NCBI RefSeq assembly: GCF_036347135.1
Contig: NZ_CP108938.1
Coordinates: 7,626,001 to 7,690,000 of the forward strand
DNA: 64,000 nt
Reading direction: 5' to 3'
DNA from: Streptomyces sp. NBC_00775
GTDB lineage: Bacteria > Actinomycetota > Actinomycetes > Streptomycetales > Streptomycetaceae
The notes under the pieces were generated by a model. It did no database searches. It was not told the DNA's origin and saw only the letters and a program-made list of their open reading frames with translations. The position numbers and the translations under genes are program-made. Positions 20,842 through 29,264 of the stretch are shown here, one piece after another (positions within the stretch are counted from its first letter, which is position 1; every line of letters begins with the position of its first letter).

Positions 20842-22026
20842 CTACACCTCGGAGAACGCGACCTCGCGGGCGAGCCCGCCGTAGGGCGCGAGCAGGCCGG
20901 TCTTCTTGTCCGCCCAGAACACGAGGGCTCCCGCCCGGTTCGCGAACTCCTCCGCGGGTCGTGTCATGCCCCCCGTTCGTAGCAGCACCATCAGCCGCTT
21001 TTTCGCGATGGAGGCATCCGCATACAGGTGTTTGACATCTGCGAGACCAAGCGCCTTGGGACGCGCCGTCGAGGCGATGGACAAGGTCTCCGACGTCAGG
21101 GATGCGGATTCGGCGTCGCCCTCGATGGCCACGTCCGCGAAGCCCAGAGCGAGCAGTTCCCTCATGGTGACCTGCAGCGCCTGCTGTGGACTCAGCGAGT
21201 CGCTTCGGTCGCGGTCTGCCGCTATGCGCGGCCGATCTCCTTTACGCGGGGGCGAGTTGACCACGTTCTCGGGTGGTCCGTCCCATACCGCGGCCTCGAT
21301 GACCTGATGGAGCCTGCCGAGGACTTGGTCATCCTTGGTATAGCCGGGAAGGCTCCCGGCCTCCTTGCCCAGGAGCCAGTGGAGGTCGATGCGCCACTGC
21401 ACATCCAGTTCCGGGTCGTGCACGTCCGCGAGCCAGCCGATCTCCTTCTTCCGGGAGATCCGCACCGAGTGGTGTCCGACCCTGAACTCCAGGAAGTCCC
21501 CCTCGTGCTCTCGAAAGGGGAACGCCTCGACACCGTCCACCGTCTGCGTCGTACGGATCCGATTCCCGGACACGACGAGCCGGACGTCGAATGAACTCTC
21601 CGCCAGCGCGTCAGCCAGCCTGATGATCGACGCCTGCCCGTCCGGCTCGTCCCATCGCCACGGACTCGCCTCTACACGCTGTTCCTCGAACGCCCGGACA
21701 CGCTCCCGGACTGCGTCGGCCAGCACTTCGGGGCTGGTCACGGCGTCCCATATTCGAGGCAGGCCCTCGTCATCGGGACCGACGATCAACCAGAAGGGAT
21801 AGAAGTCGTGCGGGCGGGCGAAACGCGTCAGCCACAGCAAGACTCTGCGGTCGCCAGAAAGCCGGACGGAGAGCATCGCCGGCAGCGAACTCAACGGCGA
21901 ATGCATCTCGATCCGGTCGCTCAACTCGGGATGCCGTGCGTGCAGCGCCGCCCCGGCACGTTGGTACGCGAGGAGATGTCCCATTCCTGAAGACTCGCTG
22001 CTCCACGGATACCGTTGCAGATCCAT
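20842..22026 (-). CDS. Hypothetical protein with degenerate Mrr/restriction-endonuclease-like C-terminus
   Basis: A 394-residue protein. Residues 1-270 have no recognisable family. Residues 290-390 follow the outline of an Mrr-type nuclease domain: LQVTMRELLALGFADVAIEG, a middle strand, then RLMVLLRTGGMTRPAEEFAN, and a closing ALVFWADKKTGLLAPYGGLA. The catalytic positions (D and QxK of active Mrr enzymes) are not seen; the corresponding stretch reads ETLSIASTARPK. It converges on the type I operon and shares its terminator, so it may be an accessory or decoy component of the island. Start ATG 22026 is the first ATG. Confidence 0.6.
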   Translation of the reverse strand: MDLQRYPWSSESSGMGHLLAYQRAGAALHARHPELSDRIEMHSPLSSLPAMLSVRLSGDRRVLLWLTRFARPHDFYPFWLIVGPDDEGLPRIWDAVTSPEVLADAVRERVRAFEEQRVEASPWRWDEPDGQASIIRLADALAESSFDVRLVVSGNRIRTTQTVDGVEAFPFREHEGDFLEFRVGHHSVRISRKKEIGWLADVHDPELDVQWRIDLHWLLGKEAGSLPGYTKDDQVLGRLHQVIEAAVWDGPPENVVNSPPRKGDRPRIAADRDRSDSLSPQQALQVTMRELLALGFADVAIEGDAESASLTSETLSIASTARPKALGLADVKHLYADASIAKKRLMVLLRTGGMTRPAEEFANRAGALVFWADKKTGLLAPYGGLAREVAFSEV

Positions 22027-22056
22027 CTGTCAATCCCCTCGCAGCGTGGAGACGAT

Positions 22057-22249
22057 CTATGCGGCCAGTCCCTCGGCGAGGGTGGCTCGGTAGTCACGTT
22101 CGTAGTCGATCGGGCTCTTGAACCCGCACACGCTGTGTAGCCGCCTGGCGTCGTAGAAGTCGGTGATCCAGGTGGCAATTTTGATGCGGGCCTCGGTGCG
22201 GGTGCGGAAGTTGTGCGGTGGACGTATTCGACTTTGAGGACGCTGTTTA
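22057..22249 (-). pseudogene. IS3-family transposase remnant (3' end of orfB), frameshifted
   Basis: The minus strand encodes the typical C-terminus of an IS3/IS150 DDE transposase: LKVEYVHR in one frame, then TRTEARIKIATWITDFYDAR, RRLHSVCGFKSPIDYERDY and a stop at 22057. The two parts are in different frames, so a frameshift separates them. Only about 60 codons remain; no inverted terminal repeats were found. The remnant abuts the end of the GntR gene, whose last codons may derive from the insertion. Confidence 0.75.
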
Positions 22250-22531
22250 GGCGGAAGGCTGGGGGTTTTCGGAGGGCGACGGCAGGGGGTCGACCACGAA
22301 GGTCCCCAGCCCGACCTCGCCCCGCGTCCAGCCCTCTTCCCGCACATGCCGCATGGCCTTCGCCGCTGTCGCGTTCACCACGCCGAACTCCTGGGCGATT
22401 TCCAGAGTGGAGGGCACGCGGCTGCCCGGCGGGTACGTGCCCTCCTTGATCCGCCGGATGATTTCCGCCGCAATCTGCCGCCATAGCGGGCGTGTGCGAT
22501 CTAGCTCCATGGGCTCAGCGTGGGTGACCAT
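22247..22531 (-). CDS. GntR-family DNA-binding protein (HTH only)
   Basis: A 94-residue protein consisting of a GntR winged helix: RPLWRQIAAEIIRRIKEGTY, PPGSRVPSTLEIAQEFGV, then a wing ending GLGTFVV. No effector domain follows, as in the short regulators common in Streptomyces and in integrative elements such as pSAM2. The start could be ATG 22531 or ATG 22510 (MELDRTRPLW); neither has a strong ribosome site. It diverges from the two small genes at 22659-23227 and probably controls that interval. Confidence 0.75.
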   Translation of the reverse strand: MVTHAEPMELDRTRPLWRQIAAEIIRRIKEGTYPPGSRVPSTLEIAQEFGVVNATAAKAMRHVREEGWTRGEVGLGTFVVDPLPSPSENPQPSA

Positions 22532-22550
22532 GGCATTCTGCGCATCCGTG

Positions 22551-22570
22551 GTTATCTGCAGTTATCCGCG
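22551..22570. promoter_or_regulatory. Tandem 10-bp repeat in the GntR divergent promoter
   Basis: GTTATCTGCA and GTTATCCGCG follow each other directly, matching in 8 of 10 positions, 20 bp from the GntR start. They are AT-rich for the region and one helical turn apart, so they may be binding sites of the adjacent regulator. Confidence 0.4.
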
Positions 22571-22658
22571 ATATCTTGGGTTCCAGACACAGAACGGCCC
22601 CGACGGGAAGCGGCTACTTCCTCACCGGGGCCTGAGCCGACTGACAAGGAGTCGACCT

Positions 22659-22973
22659 ATGCGCAGCCTACTGGCCGCGGTCCTGAGCCTCTTCCTGCCT
22701 GCCCGCGGAGCGCACCGTGCCACTGGAAGGCCACCGTCCCTCAGCTCCAATCCGCCTACTCCCGCGCACCAGCCCGCCCCTACCGCCCGGCGAACGCGGG
22801 CGTACCCCGCGGACATCGTCCTCGCTGATGGCCTCCCCTCCGTCCGGCCCTACCTCGGCGTATGGGAACGCGAGCGGGACGAACAAGACCACAGGCGTCT
22901 CCAGCGGGACCGGCGCCGAGCAGTCGTCCTCGCGACCCTGGGCCAGGACTACATCCCGGCGGAGGTCGCATGA
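22659..22973 (+). CDS. Small hypothetical protein
   Basis: 104 residues from ATG 22659, which has AAGGAG seven bases upstream. A short hydrophobic N-terminus (RSLLAAVLSLFLP) is followed by a proline-rich linker and a charged C-terminal helix (RERDEQDHRRLQRDRRRAVV). The frame is open further upstream, but the ribosome site fixes this start. It overlaps the next gene by ATGA. I recognise the layout from Streptomyces accessory regions beside small regulators but can assign no function. Confidence 0.65.
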   Translation: MRSLLAAVLSLFLPARGAHRATGRPPSLSSNPPTPAHQPAPTARRTRAYPADIVLADGLPSVRPYLGVWERERDEQDHRRLQRDRRRAVVLATLGQDYIPAEVA

Positions 22974-23227
22974 GTGCGAGGCGTTTCCGCAGCGTCGGTG
23001 TCGATCCGGCCACCGGTAAGGAGGCGTTTGTGGTCGCGCAGCCGGGCGGTTTCCTCGAGGAACTGGCCGATGCGCACGCCCTCAAGGCCGCCGCTGTCCT
23101 GGTGGCGGTCGTTGGTGCCGTACTTGAGGGAGGCGAGGCGTCGGACGTCGAACTCGCCGCCTTCGTACCGTCGTTGCACGCGGCGCTCGAAGAGTGCGTC
23201 GGGATCATGGTGGCTGACAGAACGTAG
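22970..23227 (+). CDS. Small hypothetical protein, coupled to the preceding gene
   Basis: 85 residues starting at the ATG of an ATGA overlap, with GGAGG five bases upstream inside the previous gene. The N-terminus (RRFRSVGVDPATGKEAFVVA) is followed by a helical, alanine-rich segment. No family was recognised. Its tight coupling to the preceding gene suggests joint function. Confidence 0.6.
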   Translation: MSARRFRSVGVDPATGKEAFVVAQPGGFLEELADAHALKAAAVLVAVVGAVLEGGEASDVELAAFVPSLHAALEECVGIMVADRT

Positions 23228-23428
23228 CGGCGTATAAGCGTCCTGCCGTGGCGTCGGTGGTCGGGTGCGATCTTGTCGGCGAAGGCCCAAGGCCTCGCGG
23301 AGCCAAGGTCGCACCCGGCATTCGCCATACCGCTACGGCGGCCACCGCACCCGTGTAGCGATGGCGAGCCATGCCACTCCACAGGCCTGTGAGTGAAGAA
23401 CGCTGGGAAGCTCCCCGTGACGGCCTCT

Positions 23429-23640
23429 TTACCAACCGACGACGGGTACGGCCTGGTCCGGTTCGTCCAACCAAAGACACTGCCCGCCTGAGTCAACGGT
23501 GAGACCGAACCGCTCGCGCCCCGGCCGGCCCTTGCCGCGCCACCAGGCATGCGCGGCCTCCACCGTGTCCCACAGCTTGCGTGGGCCGGTCTGCCGGCAC
23601 GGGCGCCGAACGGGATCACGGGGGCTGTTGCTGTGGTCAC
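23429..23640 (-). pseudogene. Small frameshifted hypothetical gene
   Basis: A GTG at 23640 has GGAGG upstream and opens with TTATAPVIPFGARAGRP. The coding signal then continues in another frame as KLWDTVEAAHAWWRGKGRPG, then RERFGLTVDSGGQCLWLDEP, to a TAA at 23429. The span of 212 bases is not a multiple of three, so one base has been gained or lost near 23575. It lies just downstream of the DUF6415-like gene on the same strand. Either a young pseudogene or a sequencing error; the function is unknown. Confidence 0.6.
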
Positions 23641-23713
23641 GGAGTCCTCCGGAGCGTCGGGGGCGGTCTGTGATCTCTGCCGGGGGAGGCGACGCTGGCC
23701 ACTAGGGCGCCTC

Positions 23714-24049
23714 TCATTGCCTGTTGCCTTCGAGGTGGAGAAGAGCCTGAGTTGTACGTGCCAGGTTGAGCAGGTACTGCCACGCGGTGAACGGGGTGGT
23801 GTCCGATGCCGGAGGCGCATCGAGAAGCCGGACAGCGCACCGCCGCATGACGCGTACGGCCTCCCGTTGTTCCCCGTCCGTCGCGTCGAGTAGAGCGCGC
23901 AGCACGCCGGACACGATCTCGGTGTGCCGTCCGCTGTCCGCCACATCGGGAACCGCCAGCCGGGGAGCCGTGACAGCGCGGACCTCGGCGAGGACGGCAG
24001 TCCGGTCGAGGGGCGGGGCGGTCTTCAGCGCTTCGGCTGACTCCGTCAC
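23714..24049 (-). CDS. Small helical protein, possibly DUF6415 family
   Basis: 111 residues, nearly all alpha-helical by composition (RTAVLAEVRAVTAPRL, TEIVSGVLRALLDATDGEQR, AWQYLLNLARTTQALLHLEG). The helix pattern and its closing LxxLxRxxxxLLxL resemble the DUF6415 proteins of Streptomyces, of which a second likely copy is at 32035. It precedes the frameshifted gene at 23429-23640 on the same strand. The GTG start lacks a clear ribosome site. Confidence 0.5.
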   Translation of the reverse strand: MTESAEALKTAPPLDRTAVLAEVRAVTAPRLAVPDVADSGRHTEIVSGVLRALLDATDGEQREAVRVMRRCAVRLLDAPPASDTTPFTAWQYLLNLARTTQALLHLEGNRQ

Positions 24050-24207
24050 GCCAACGACCGTACGGACGGCGGGAATTGCATCTCAAGGGGCTTGCTGCGT
24101 CAGGCGGCGAAAAGTACCTCGGGCAGAGCTGAGAGTCCCTGAGAAGTCCCTGGAGCGGAGGGGCGCAACGCCCTTTCGAGGATCCTTGCCGGCCGGAGTG
24201 ACGGGCG

Positions 24208-24777
24208 TCAGTTCGTGGTGACCAGCTCGTCGAGTAGCTGCTCCAACAGATTGTTGTCACCGAGGAAGCTCTTCACCGAGGCGTCCTCGTTGCGTTGAGG
24301 GTCCATGCCCGACCAGTTCAGGGCGTATCCCGCGTCGGCGCTGAGTTGGGCAAGGAACGCCCGCTGGGCACGGCCGTTGCCCTCGCGGAACGGGTGGAGG
24401 ACGTTCAGGTCGCCGTACAACGTGGCCAGTTGGATGACGAATGCCTGCCGGTGGAGATTCTGCAGGTGACCGGAGGAGGCGAGACGACCGAAGACCTCTC
24501 CGGCGTAGGGCACCAGGTTTCTCGCCGGACAGAACGGTGTGCGCTTGGCGATGTTCACCGTGCGTAACTCGCCTGCCCACGTATAGATGTCACCGAAGAT
24601 CGCGGCATGGAACGCTTGGAGATGGCCGAGGTCGTACGCGCCGGGTAGGGGGCGTTCGGCGAGCATGACGAGGCGCGCCCGGGTGATGTCCGCCTCCGCT
24701 GCCGCGAGCAGCTGATGGTCGGTGATGCCGAGCTTGTTGCGCAGCACGCCGTTGGGCATGGCGTACGGATCGTTCAC
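24208..24777 (-). CDS. Fic-domain toxin (AMP transferase)
   Basis: A 189-residue Fic protein with an intact motif HPFREGNGRAQR near residue 128, the signature of Fic AMP transferases that modify target proteins with AMP. The flap region (NIAKRTPFCPARNL) and helices around FHAAIFGDIYTWAGELR are typical of FicT/VbhT-type toxins. There is no inhibitory helix within the protein, so it depends on the antitoxin encoded immediately upstream, with which it overlaps by GTGA. Likely targets in this class are topoisomerases, known from other systems and not shown here. Confidence 0.9.
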   Translation of the reverse strand: MNDPYAMPNGVLRNKLGITDHQLLAAAEADITRARLVMLAERPLPGAYDLGHLQAFHAAIFGDIYTWAGELRTVNIAKRTPFCPARNLVPYAGEVFGRLASSGHLQNLHRQAFVIQLATLYGDLNVLHPFREGNGRAQRAFLAQLSADAGYALNWSGMDPQRNEDASVKSFLGDNNLLEQLLDELVTTN

Positions 24778-25124
24778 CCTGCCCGCCGCTCCGGAGTCTG
24801 TCGGTGGCGGGCGATCGCGCGGGCGACAAGGGTGTCCACGTCGAGGTCGCCCTTCACGTACGCCTCGGTGTCGCGGTCGGAGGCCTTGGAGGCCTGGAGC
24901 CCCTCGGCCTCGATGGAGCCGGTGGCCGAGGCGACGGCCGCACGTCGTGCCGCTCGGCCGCTCAGCGCCTCGAAGGCCTCGACGGACAGGAGGACGCCCT
25001 GGGGCTTGCGGTGGGCGCCGATCAGGACCGGGTCGGCATCCGCGCCGGACTCCGACAGGTCAGTCAAGATCCGCGACAGTCTCGCGCGCGCGTCGCTGAC
25101 GGTCACGACCTCAGGAATCTCCAT
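24774..25124 (-). CDS. Phd/YefM-type antitoxin carrying a FicA-like inhibitory motif
   Basis: 116 residues. The N-terminal half is a Phd/YefM DNA-binding antitoxin fold (VVTVSDARARLSRILTDLSE, GVLLSVEAFEAL). In the C-terminal half, SIEAEG (about residues 70-75) fits the (S/T)xxxE(G/N) motif whose glutamate blocks ATP positioning in Fic proteins. The gene is thus both a likely autorepressor and a direct inhibitor of the adjacent Fic toxin. It overlaps the toxin by GTGA. A short palindrome TCTGTACAGA at 25155-25164 lies 31 bp upstream and may be its operator. Confidence 0.8.
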   Translation of the reverse strand: MEIPEVVTVSDARARLSRILTDLSESGADADPVLIGAHRKPQGVLLSVEAFEALSGRAARRAAVASATGSIEAEGLQASKASDRDTEAYVKGDLDVDTLVARAIARHRQTPERRAG

Positions 25125-25154
25125 GCTGTCACCGTACCCATATAGAGGCTTGAT

Positions 25155-25164
25155 TCTGTACAGA
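25155..25164. promoter_or_regulatory. Small palindrome upstream of the antitoxin gene
   Basis: TCTGTACAGA is a perfect 10-bp dyad, flanked by a direct GATTC on both sides. Phd-type antitoxins repress by binding short palindromes in this position. Confidence 0.4.
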
Positions 25165-25358
25165 TTCTAGTACGGATTCCGGTGAGTGTCCCGCCCCGGG
25201 CGGCTTGGAGGTATTCCCCACTCGTCATGTCGGCGGTGTCGTCCGCCTAGGTGGCCACCAGAACCGGTCTCTCTGAGAACGGCGAAGCCCCCGTCCGGAA
25301 CGCTCCGGCGCGGGGCGCCTCCTTACGTAGCCATCAAGGTAGCCATGGAAACGCCCGA

Positions 25359-25374
25359 CCTGCACGTTTGTGCA
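25359..25374 (+). repeat. Island terminal 16-bp motif, right copy
   Basis: CCTGCACGTTTGTGCA, 27 bp before rnpB-end copy 2. It matches the left copy at 10136 in 15 of 16 bases. Confidence 0.5.
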
Positions 25375-25400
25375 GTTCATAGCGTTGCGGTGATTCTTCC

Positions 25401-25424
25401 CGGCGTATAGCCCGACTCGTCTGC
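25401..25424 (+). repeat. Attachment-like direct repeat copy 2 (rnpB 3' end)
   Basis: A 24-base copy of the RNase P RNA 3' end, identical to copy 3 and one base different from copy 1. Unlike copies 1 and 3, it is not followed by the terminator hairpin, so the DNA to its right is not derived from the original rnpB downstream region. Confidence 0.85.
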
Positions 25425-25622
25425 CGTTCCCGCTCTGCTCTGGACTCATGGTCTTGGGTGGAGCCTGCGCCGGTGAATGATCCTTTCCTCCTCGTCACGG
25501 TCAGCCTGGTGAAGCTCGCAGGTGACGAGCAAGGTCAGTCGATTGGTCAACTAGTCTGGTTGGGAGCGCGGGCTCTTGGGGTGCAAGCGCCGCTCTGCTC
25601 GCTCGTTGATGCGGCCGAGTTA

Positions 25623-28600
25623 TCAGGCCGGGGGGTGTCGCTTCAGCCGTGTCTGTGGGTTATGCCGTTTGTGTGGCTGAAGTTTCGGATTGGCCAGTCT
25701 GTCTGGTGGGGCAGGATTCAGCGGCTGGACCGGCGACGGTGGTTGCCCGTCGAGATCATCCATCCCGGGCAGCATTTCCTCGTTGGTGTTCGCCTGCCTC
25801 GGCGCTTTCGTGTAGGCCGGAGGTTGAAGTACTCCGCGGCGGGTCAATTCGGCAACTTCGATCAGCGGTCCGTTCAGGACACGTTCCAATAGCAACGCCT
25901 GTAAAGGCTCCAAATTCGTGAGATTCTGAAGTACCTTGAGAATCTCGATGAGTTCGCTGCTCCATCGCGGCGTCCAGCGCTCACTGCGGATCCAGTCTAA
26001 ATCGCTGATGTTGCGCCCCTTGGGTTTGCCGCAGCGTGCAGCGAACCAGCTGTCCAGTATTTTTCGGCCACCCACGTCGTAGTGACGCATACGTTCACTG
26101 ACGCCCAGGAAGACTCCCTTGCCGACCAGCAGCGCCTGACGTTCGGAATCATGGGCAAGAGAGTGGGGAAGATCCGATGGATCGACGCGGACCGCGTATG
26201 TGATGGGATCCGTTGTGCTGTCACCGGTCCCGCTTCCTCCGCTGTTGAAACGTTCATCGAAGGTCGATACCCGGATGAGTTCGTACCCGATTTGCGTGGC
26301 GTCGAGCCACAACTGGCGATCAGCTGTGATCGGGATTCTAACACCCGGCGAATTCAGTTCTTTGCTGAATTGCTGAGTGAAGGCGGGGTGTGCAGTGACA
26401 CCGGCTACGTAGGCAGCCAAGTCATCCGCTGAAACCGCGGATAGGCCGTACGCATTCGCTAGGTGCTCCAGTAGGCCGGGGGCGATATTGGGCGAGCCGT
26501 CTGGATGTCGCAACGGTAGTACTCTGCCGCCGTCATTGTTGAAGCAATGCATGTCTGGGATCAAAGCAGAGAAGATTACGGCTGGGCCTGATTTTATCGG
26601 TCGGCTGTGCTGTTCGACGAGGAACAGTTGGTCATCGCGATCTGCGTCCCAAAGGCCTGGTCGAGGGTAATCGATGACGCGGCTGTCGGGTATGACCCAC
26701 TGTCGGTCAAAGCTCCGATGGAGAATCTGCTTCAGGGGCGGACAGTCTCCACGTTCAGCTATGAGTGGTCGTCCAGGTTGACCCGGCAGACGATGGGGAG
26801 CTGTACTTCCTATTTTTCGATCGCGGGATTCGCTGAAGAGTATCCGCTTCTCTTGCGGGTCAGGTTCGTGAATCAGCCTGCTCCAGCGCAGCTGCAATGT
26901 CTCCTCATCGACTCCGTAGACCCAGGTTCGCTTCGTCTGCATACCTTGCCGCGACCAGGGCATAATATCGCCCAGCGCGGGAAAATCAGCCCATCGGGTT
27001 GACGGGGCTGGCGTGAAAGGATCATGTGCCTCAGGATGGCATGACTGCCATCCTGTGCCACCGATGTGCAGGTTGGCCAGCTGGCCTTGCTTTTCTTCCC
27101 GGGTTCCAGTCACTGCTGAGTAGTGCACAGGTGCGAGGGTGTGCGGGTCTGAGTCATGTTTGCGGACGAACAGAGCTATTGCCAGCTCCTGTTGCACTCC
27201 GGGAAAGAACCTGGTTCGGGTCGGGGGCTGCTTGCCCTCCGGGGTCAGGTCGATGATCCAACCCTCTGAACAAGTCGAGCGCAGATATTCCCGCATCCCC
27301 TTGAAGCCGGGCCCTCGAAGGAAACCGGCGGTGGTGACGAAGCAGACTATTCCCCGGTGATGTGCTGGGCGGTGTTGTTCGAAGACCTTGTACGTCGCCC
27401 AGCGCCAGAAGTACACGTAGAGGTTCTTGAGCTTCTTCTCGTAGACGCCGTTGGCACCCCGCAGCCGGAAGCGGTCCAGTAATGGCGGACCGTGGCCCAC
27501 GGACCCCTTCTCGATCCAGCCTCCTTCACCTTGAGCATCCTCGCGATCGGGCGGGTTTCCGATTACAACCGTTACCTGCTCATTCTTCTTGATATGGTTC
27601 GCCGCTTCGGTCTCCCTCCGTAGAACATCGGCTCCAGCACCACCAAACAACGTGGGGCGATCCCAGGGATCTGCGAGGGTGTCATTGAGGTGTAGGCGCA
27701 GATCATTCAATTGGGTGTGGGAGTCATGGGCGCGCAAGGTTTGAGAGATGCGCATCTGTGCCACAGCGTAGGCGGCCATCTGTTTTTCGAAGCCTATGAG
27801 TCGCTGTGCGAGTTCCTCGATAGATTCGGATCGAAATCCGCTATTTCCGCCGGCGGATCGGCGCTCGGCGACGAGGTCGATAATCGAGCTGAGGAATGTA
27901 CCCGTACCCATTGCTGGATCGATGATCGTAACTCGGGAATCAGCGAATCCTTCGGAGCAGTCCAGTCCCAGGCGTAGCACCTCATCGACAAGCCGCACCA
28001 TCTCTTTTACCAGGGCGGCTGGTGTATAGTAAGTACCCGAAGCCTTACGAAGTTCGGGGTCGTACTCCTGCAGGAAGTGTTCATAGAGAATTACATGAGC
28101 ATCCGGCTCGCGTTCAAGGATGGCGTCCCAGTCCACCGCATTGACTACTCGCACCAGTACATCGAGGCTGTTCTTGAACTGCTGGCCCACATGGTCGGTG
28201 AGGATCTGAAGCGCCTTTCCCATCACCGTGTGATCGGCGCCCAGTAAATCGCCGACCTCGTGCAAGCTTTGATCGGTCAGGGATATATCGTCGGCCCGTG
28301 CAAGGAGCAGTGCGAAAGTAACGGTCTGCGCGTATCGATCAGAGAAAGCAGTTTTATGGTCTCGCTCGTCGGTGTGAGGGAAGAGGAAATGTTCCCACGT
28401 CTGCGCCAGCTCCGTGAACGGGCGTCCTGGCCCCCGTCGACCTCCGCCGGCGCTGCCGACTCGCTCTTCCTCCCTGAGTCGGTCATGGACTTCAGCCCGT
28501 AAGAGCCCGCACAATGGCGCTATGGTGGTGACCAGTTGACGCACCGTGGTCAGTGGGCTGGGCTGCCAGAAAAGGAAGTCGCGGAGCATACGCTCGAATG

Positions 28601-29069
28601 CGGCAGCTGTGGCGCCGGGGGCCCGCAATCGGCGTCCGGCTCGATATATATCGCCTTCCAAGTGGACGATGTTTCCCTGTTGTTGGCCGTTCTGATAAAG
28701 AAACCAAGTTTGCCCGTTGGTGTAGATGACGTTCGGAAGGCGAGACATGGCTTCCCATTGTTTTCTGTCTCTTCCGCGCAAACCGCCTGGACTTATGTCC
28801 CTCTTCCTGGGGCTCTTCAACTCTACATAGCCAAAGGTGCGTTGTTTGTTCTCGCCGAGACTGGCGGCAAAATCTGGACGAATGCCCAGGTCTGTCAGGC
28901 GAGCCTCAGGGTGGAGGCGTAGGCGGAGCCCCATTTCCTCGGCTGCCGTGCCGAGCAGTTTTTCCACCGCGCTGCGGATGCCGGCCTCGTGCTCGCCCAC
29001 TCCCAGGATCTGCTTGCATTGTGCTCCGAAATCGGCGACAACCCGCTCGATCCAAGTGCCAACCCCCAT
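25623..29069 (-). CDS. Type ISP-like single-chain restriction-methylase without helicase
   Basis: A 1148-residue multidomain enzyme. The N-terminus has a PD-(D/E)xK nuclease: P65-D66 and E83-L-K85 (GYVELKSPRK). A helical region leads to an N6-adenine methylase core with YYTPAALVKEMV, motif I DPAMGTGTF near 384 and motif IV NPPD near 505. The C-terminal half matches the specificity domain of type ISP enzymes (RILFSESRDRKIG, FNNDGG). There is no SF2 helicase, so it is like type IIG enzymes, cutting and methylating with one chain. The frame opens at 29141, but ATG 29069 has a G-rich ribosome site and matches the domain start. The proline-rich tail is unusual. Confidence 0.85.
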   Translation of the reverse strand: MGVGTWIERVVADFGAQCKQILGVGEHEAGIRSAVEKLLGTAAEEMGLRLRLHPEARLTDLGIRPDFAASLGENKQRTFGYVELKSPRKRDISPGGLRGRDRKQWEAMSRLPNVIYTNGQTWFLYQNGQQQGNIVHLEGDIYRAGRRLRAPGATAAAFERMLRDFLFWQPSPLTTVRQLVTTIAPLCGLLRAEVHDRLREEERVGSAGGGRRGPGRPFTELAQTWEHFLFPHTDERDHKTAFSDRYAQTVTFALLLARADDISLTDQSLHEVGDLLGADHTVMGKALQILTDHVGQQFKNSLDVLVRVVNAVDWDAILEREPDAHVILYEHFLQEYDPELRKASGTYYTPAALVKEMVRLVDEVLRLGLDCSEGFADSRVTIIDPAMGTGTFLSSIIDLVAERRSAGGNSGFRSESIEELAQRLIGFEKQMAAYAVAQMRISQTLRAHDSHTQLNDLRLHLNDTLADPWDRPTLFGGAGADVLRRETEAANHIKKNEQVTVVIGNPPDREDAQGEGGWIEKGSVGHGPPLLDRFRLRGANGVYEKKLKNLYVYFWRWATYKVFEQHRPAHHRGIVCFVTTAGFLRGPGFKGMREYLRSTCSEGWIIDLTPEGKQPPTRTRFFPGVQQELAIALFVRKHDSDPHTLAPVHYSAVTGTREEKQGQLANLHIGGTGWQSCHPEAHDPFTPAPSTRWADFPALGDIMPWSRQGMQTKRTWVYGVDEETLQLRWSRLIHEPDPQEKRILFSESRDRKIGSTAPHRLPGQPGRPLIAERGDCPPLKQILHRSFDRQWVIPDSRVIDYPRPGLWDADRDDQLFLVEQHSRPIKSGPAVIFSALIPDMHCFNNDGGRVLPLRHPDGSPNIAPGLLEHLANAYGLSAVSADDLAAYVAGVTAHPAFTQQFSKELNSPGVRIPITADRQLWLDATQIGYELIRVSTFDERFNSGGSGTGDSTTDPITYAVRVDPSDLPHSLAHDSERQALLVGKGVFLGVSERMRHYDVGGRKILDSWFAARCGKPKGRNISDLDWIRSERWTPRWSSELIEILKVLQNLTNLEPLQALLLERVLNGPLIEVAELTRRGVLQPPAYTKAPRQANTNEEMLPGMDDLDGQPPSPVQPLNPAPPDRLANPKLQPHKRHNPQTRLKRHPPA

Positions 29070-29264
29070 GTCCGCCCCCCGAGAAAGCCTGCGGGGTTGC
29101 CCGGGCGCAGCGTGTGCGGCTCTCCGGAGGCACACCCACATGTATCGCGTTGATCATGCTGGCGTCGTACGAACTGTGGCCCCGGAAGCCTGCCCAAGGT
29201 AGGTCGAGGTCAACCGTTCAGGAGTGCAGTAAGGACTGAAATCCGGCGGAATCGGCTCGACGAT

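Larger units (their letters stand above)
25125..25622. other. 498-bp region spanning the junction of the two island segments
   Basis: No gene is called here. The region holds the antitoxin promoter, a duplicated GTAGCCAT at 25327 and 25339, the right-hand 16-bp motif, rnpB-end copy 2, and the non-coding stretch after the end of the restriction-methylase gene. Open frames on both strands lack ribosome sites and family features. Confidence 0.55.

Noticed and set aside
22780..23946. A 388-codon minus-strand frame across the small-gene region
   Set aside because: It overlaps well-supported genes on both strands and mixes frames; only the small frameshifted gene inside it is supported.
25458..25892. 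Plus-strand 144-codon frame at the end of the restriction-methylase gene
   Set aside because: Most of it overlaps the methylase C-terminus antisense, with no ribosome site or family pattern.
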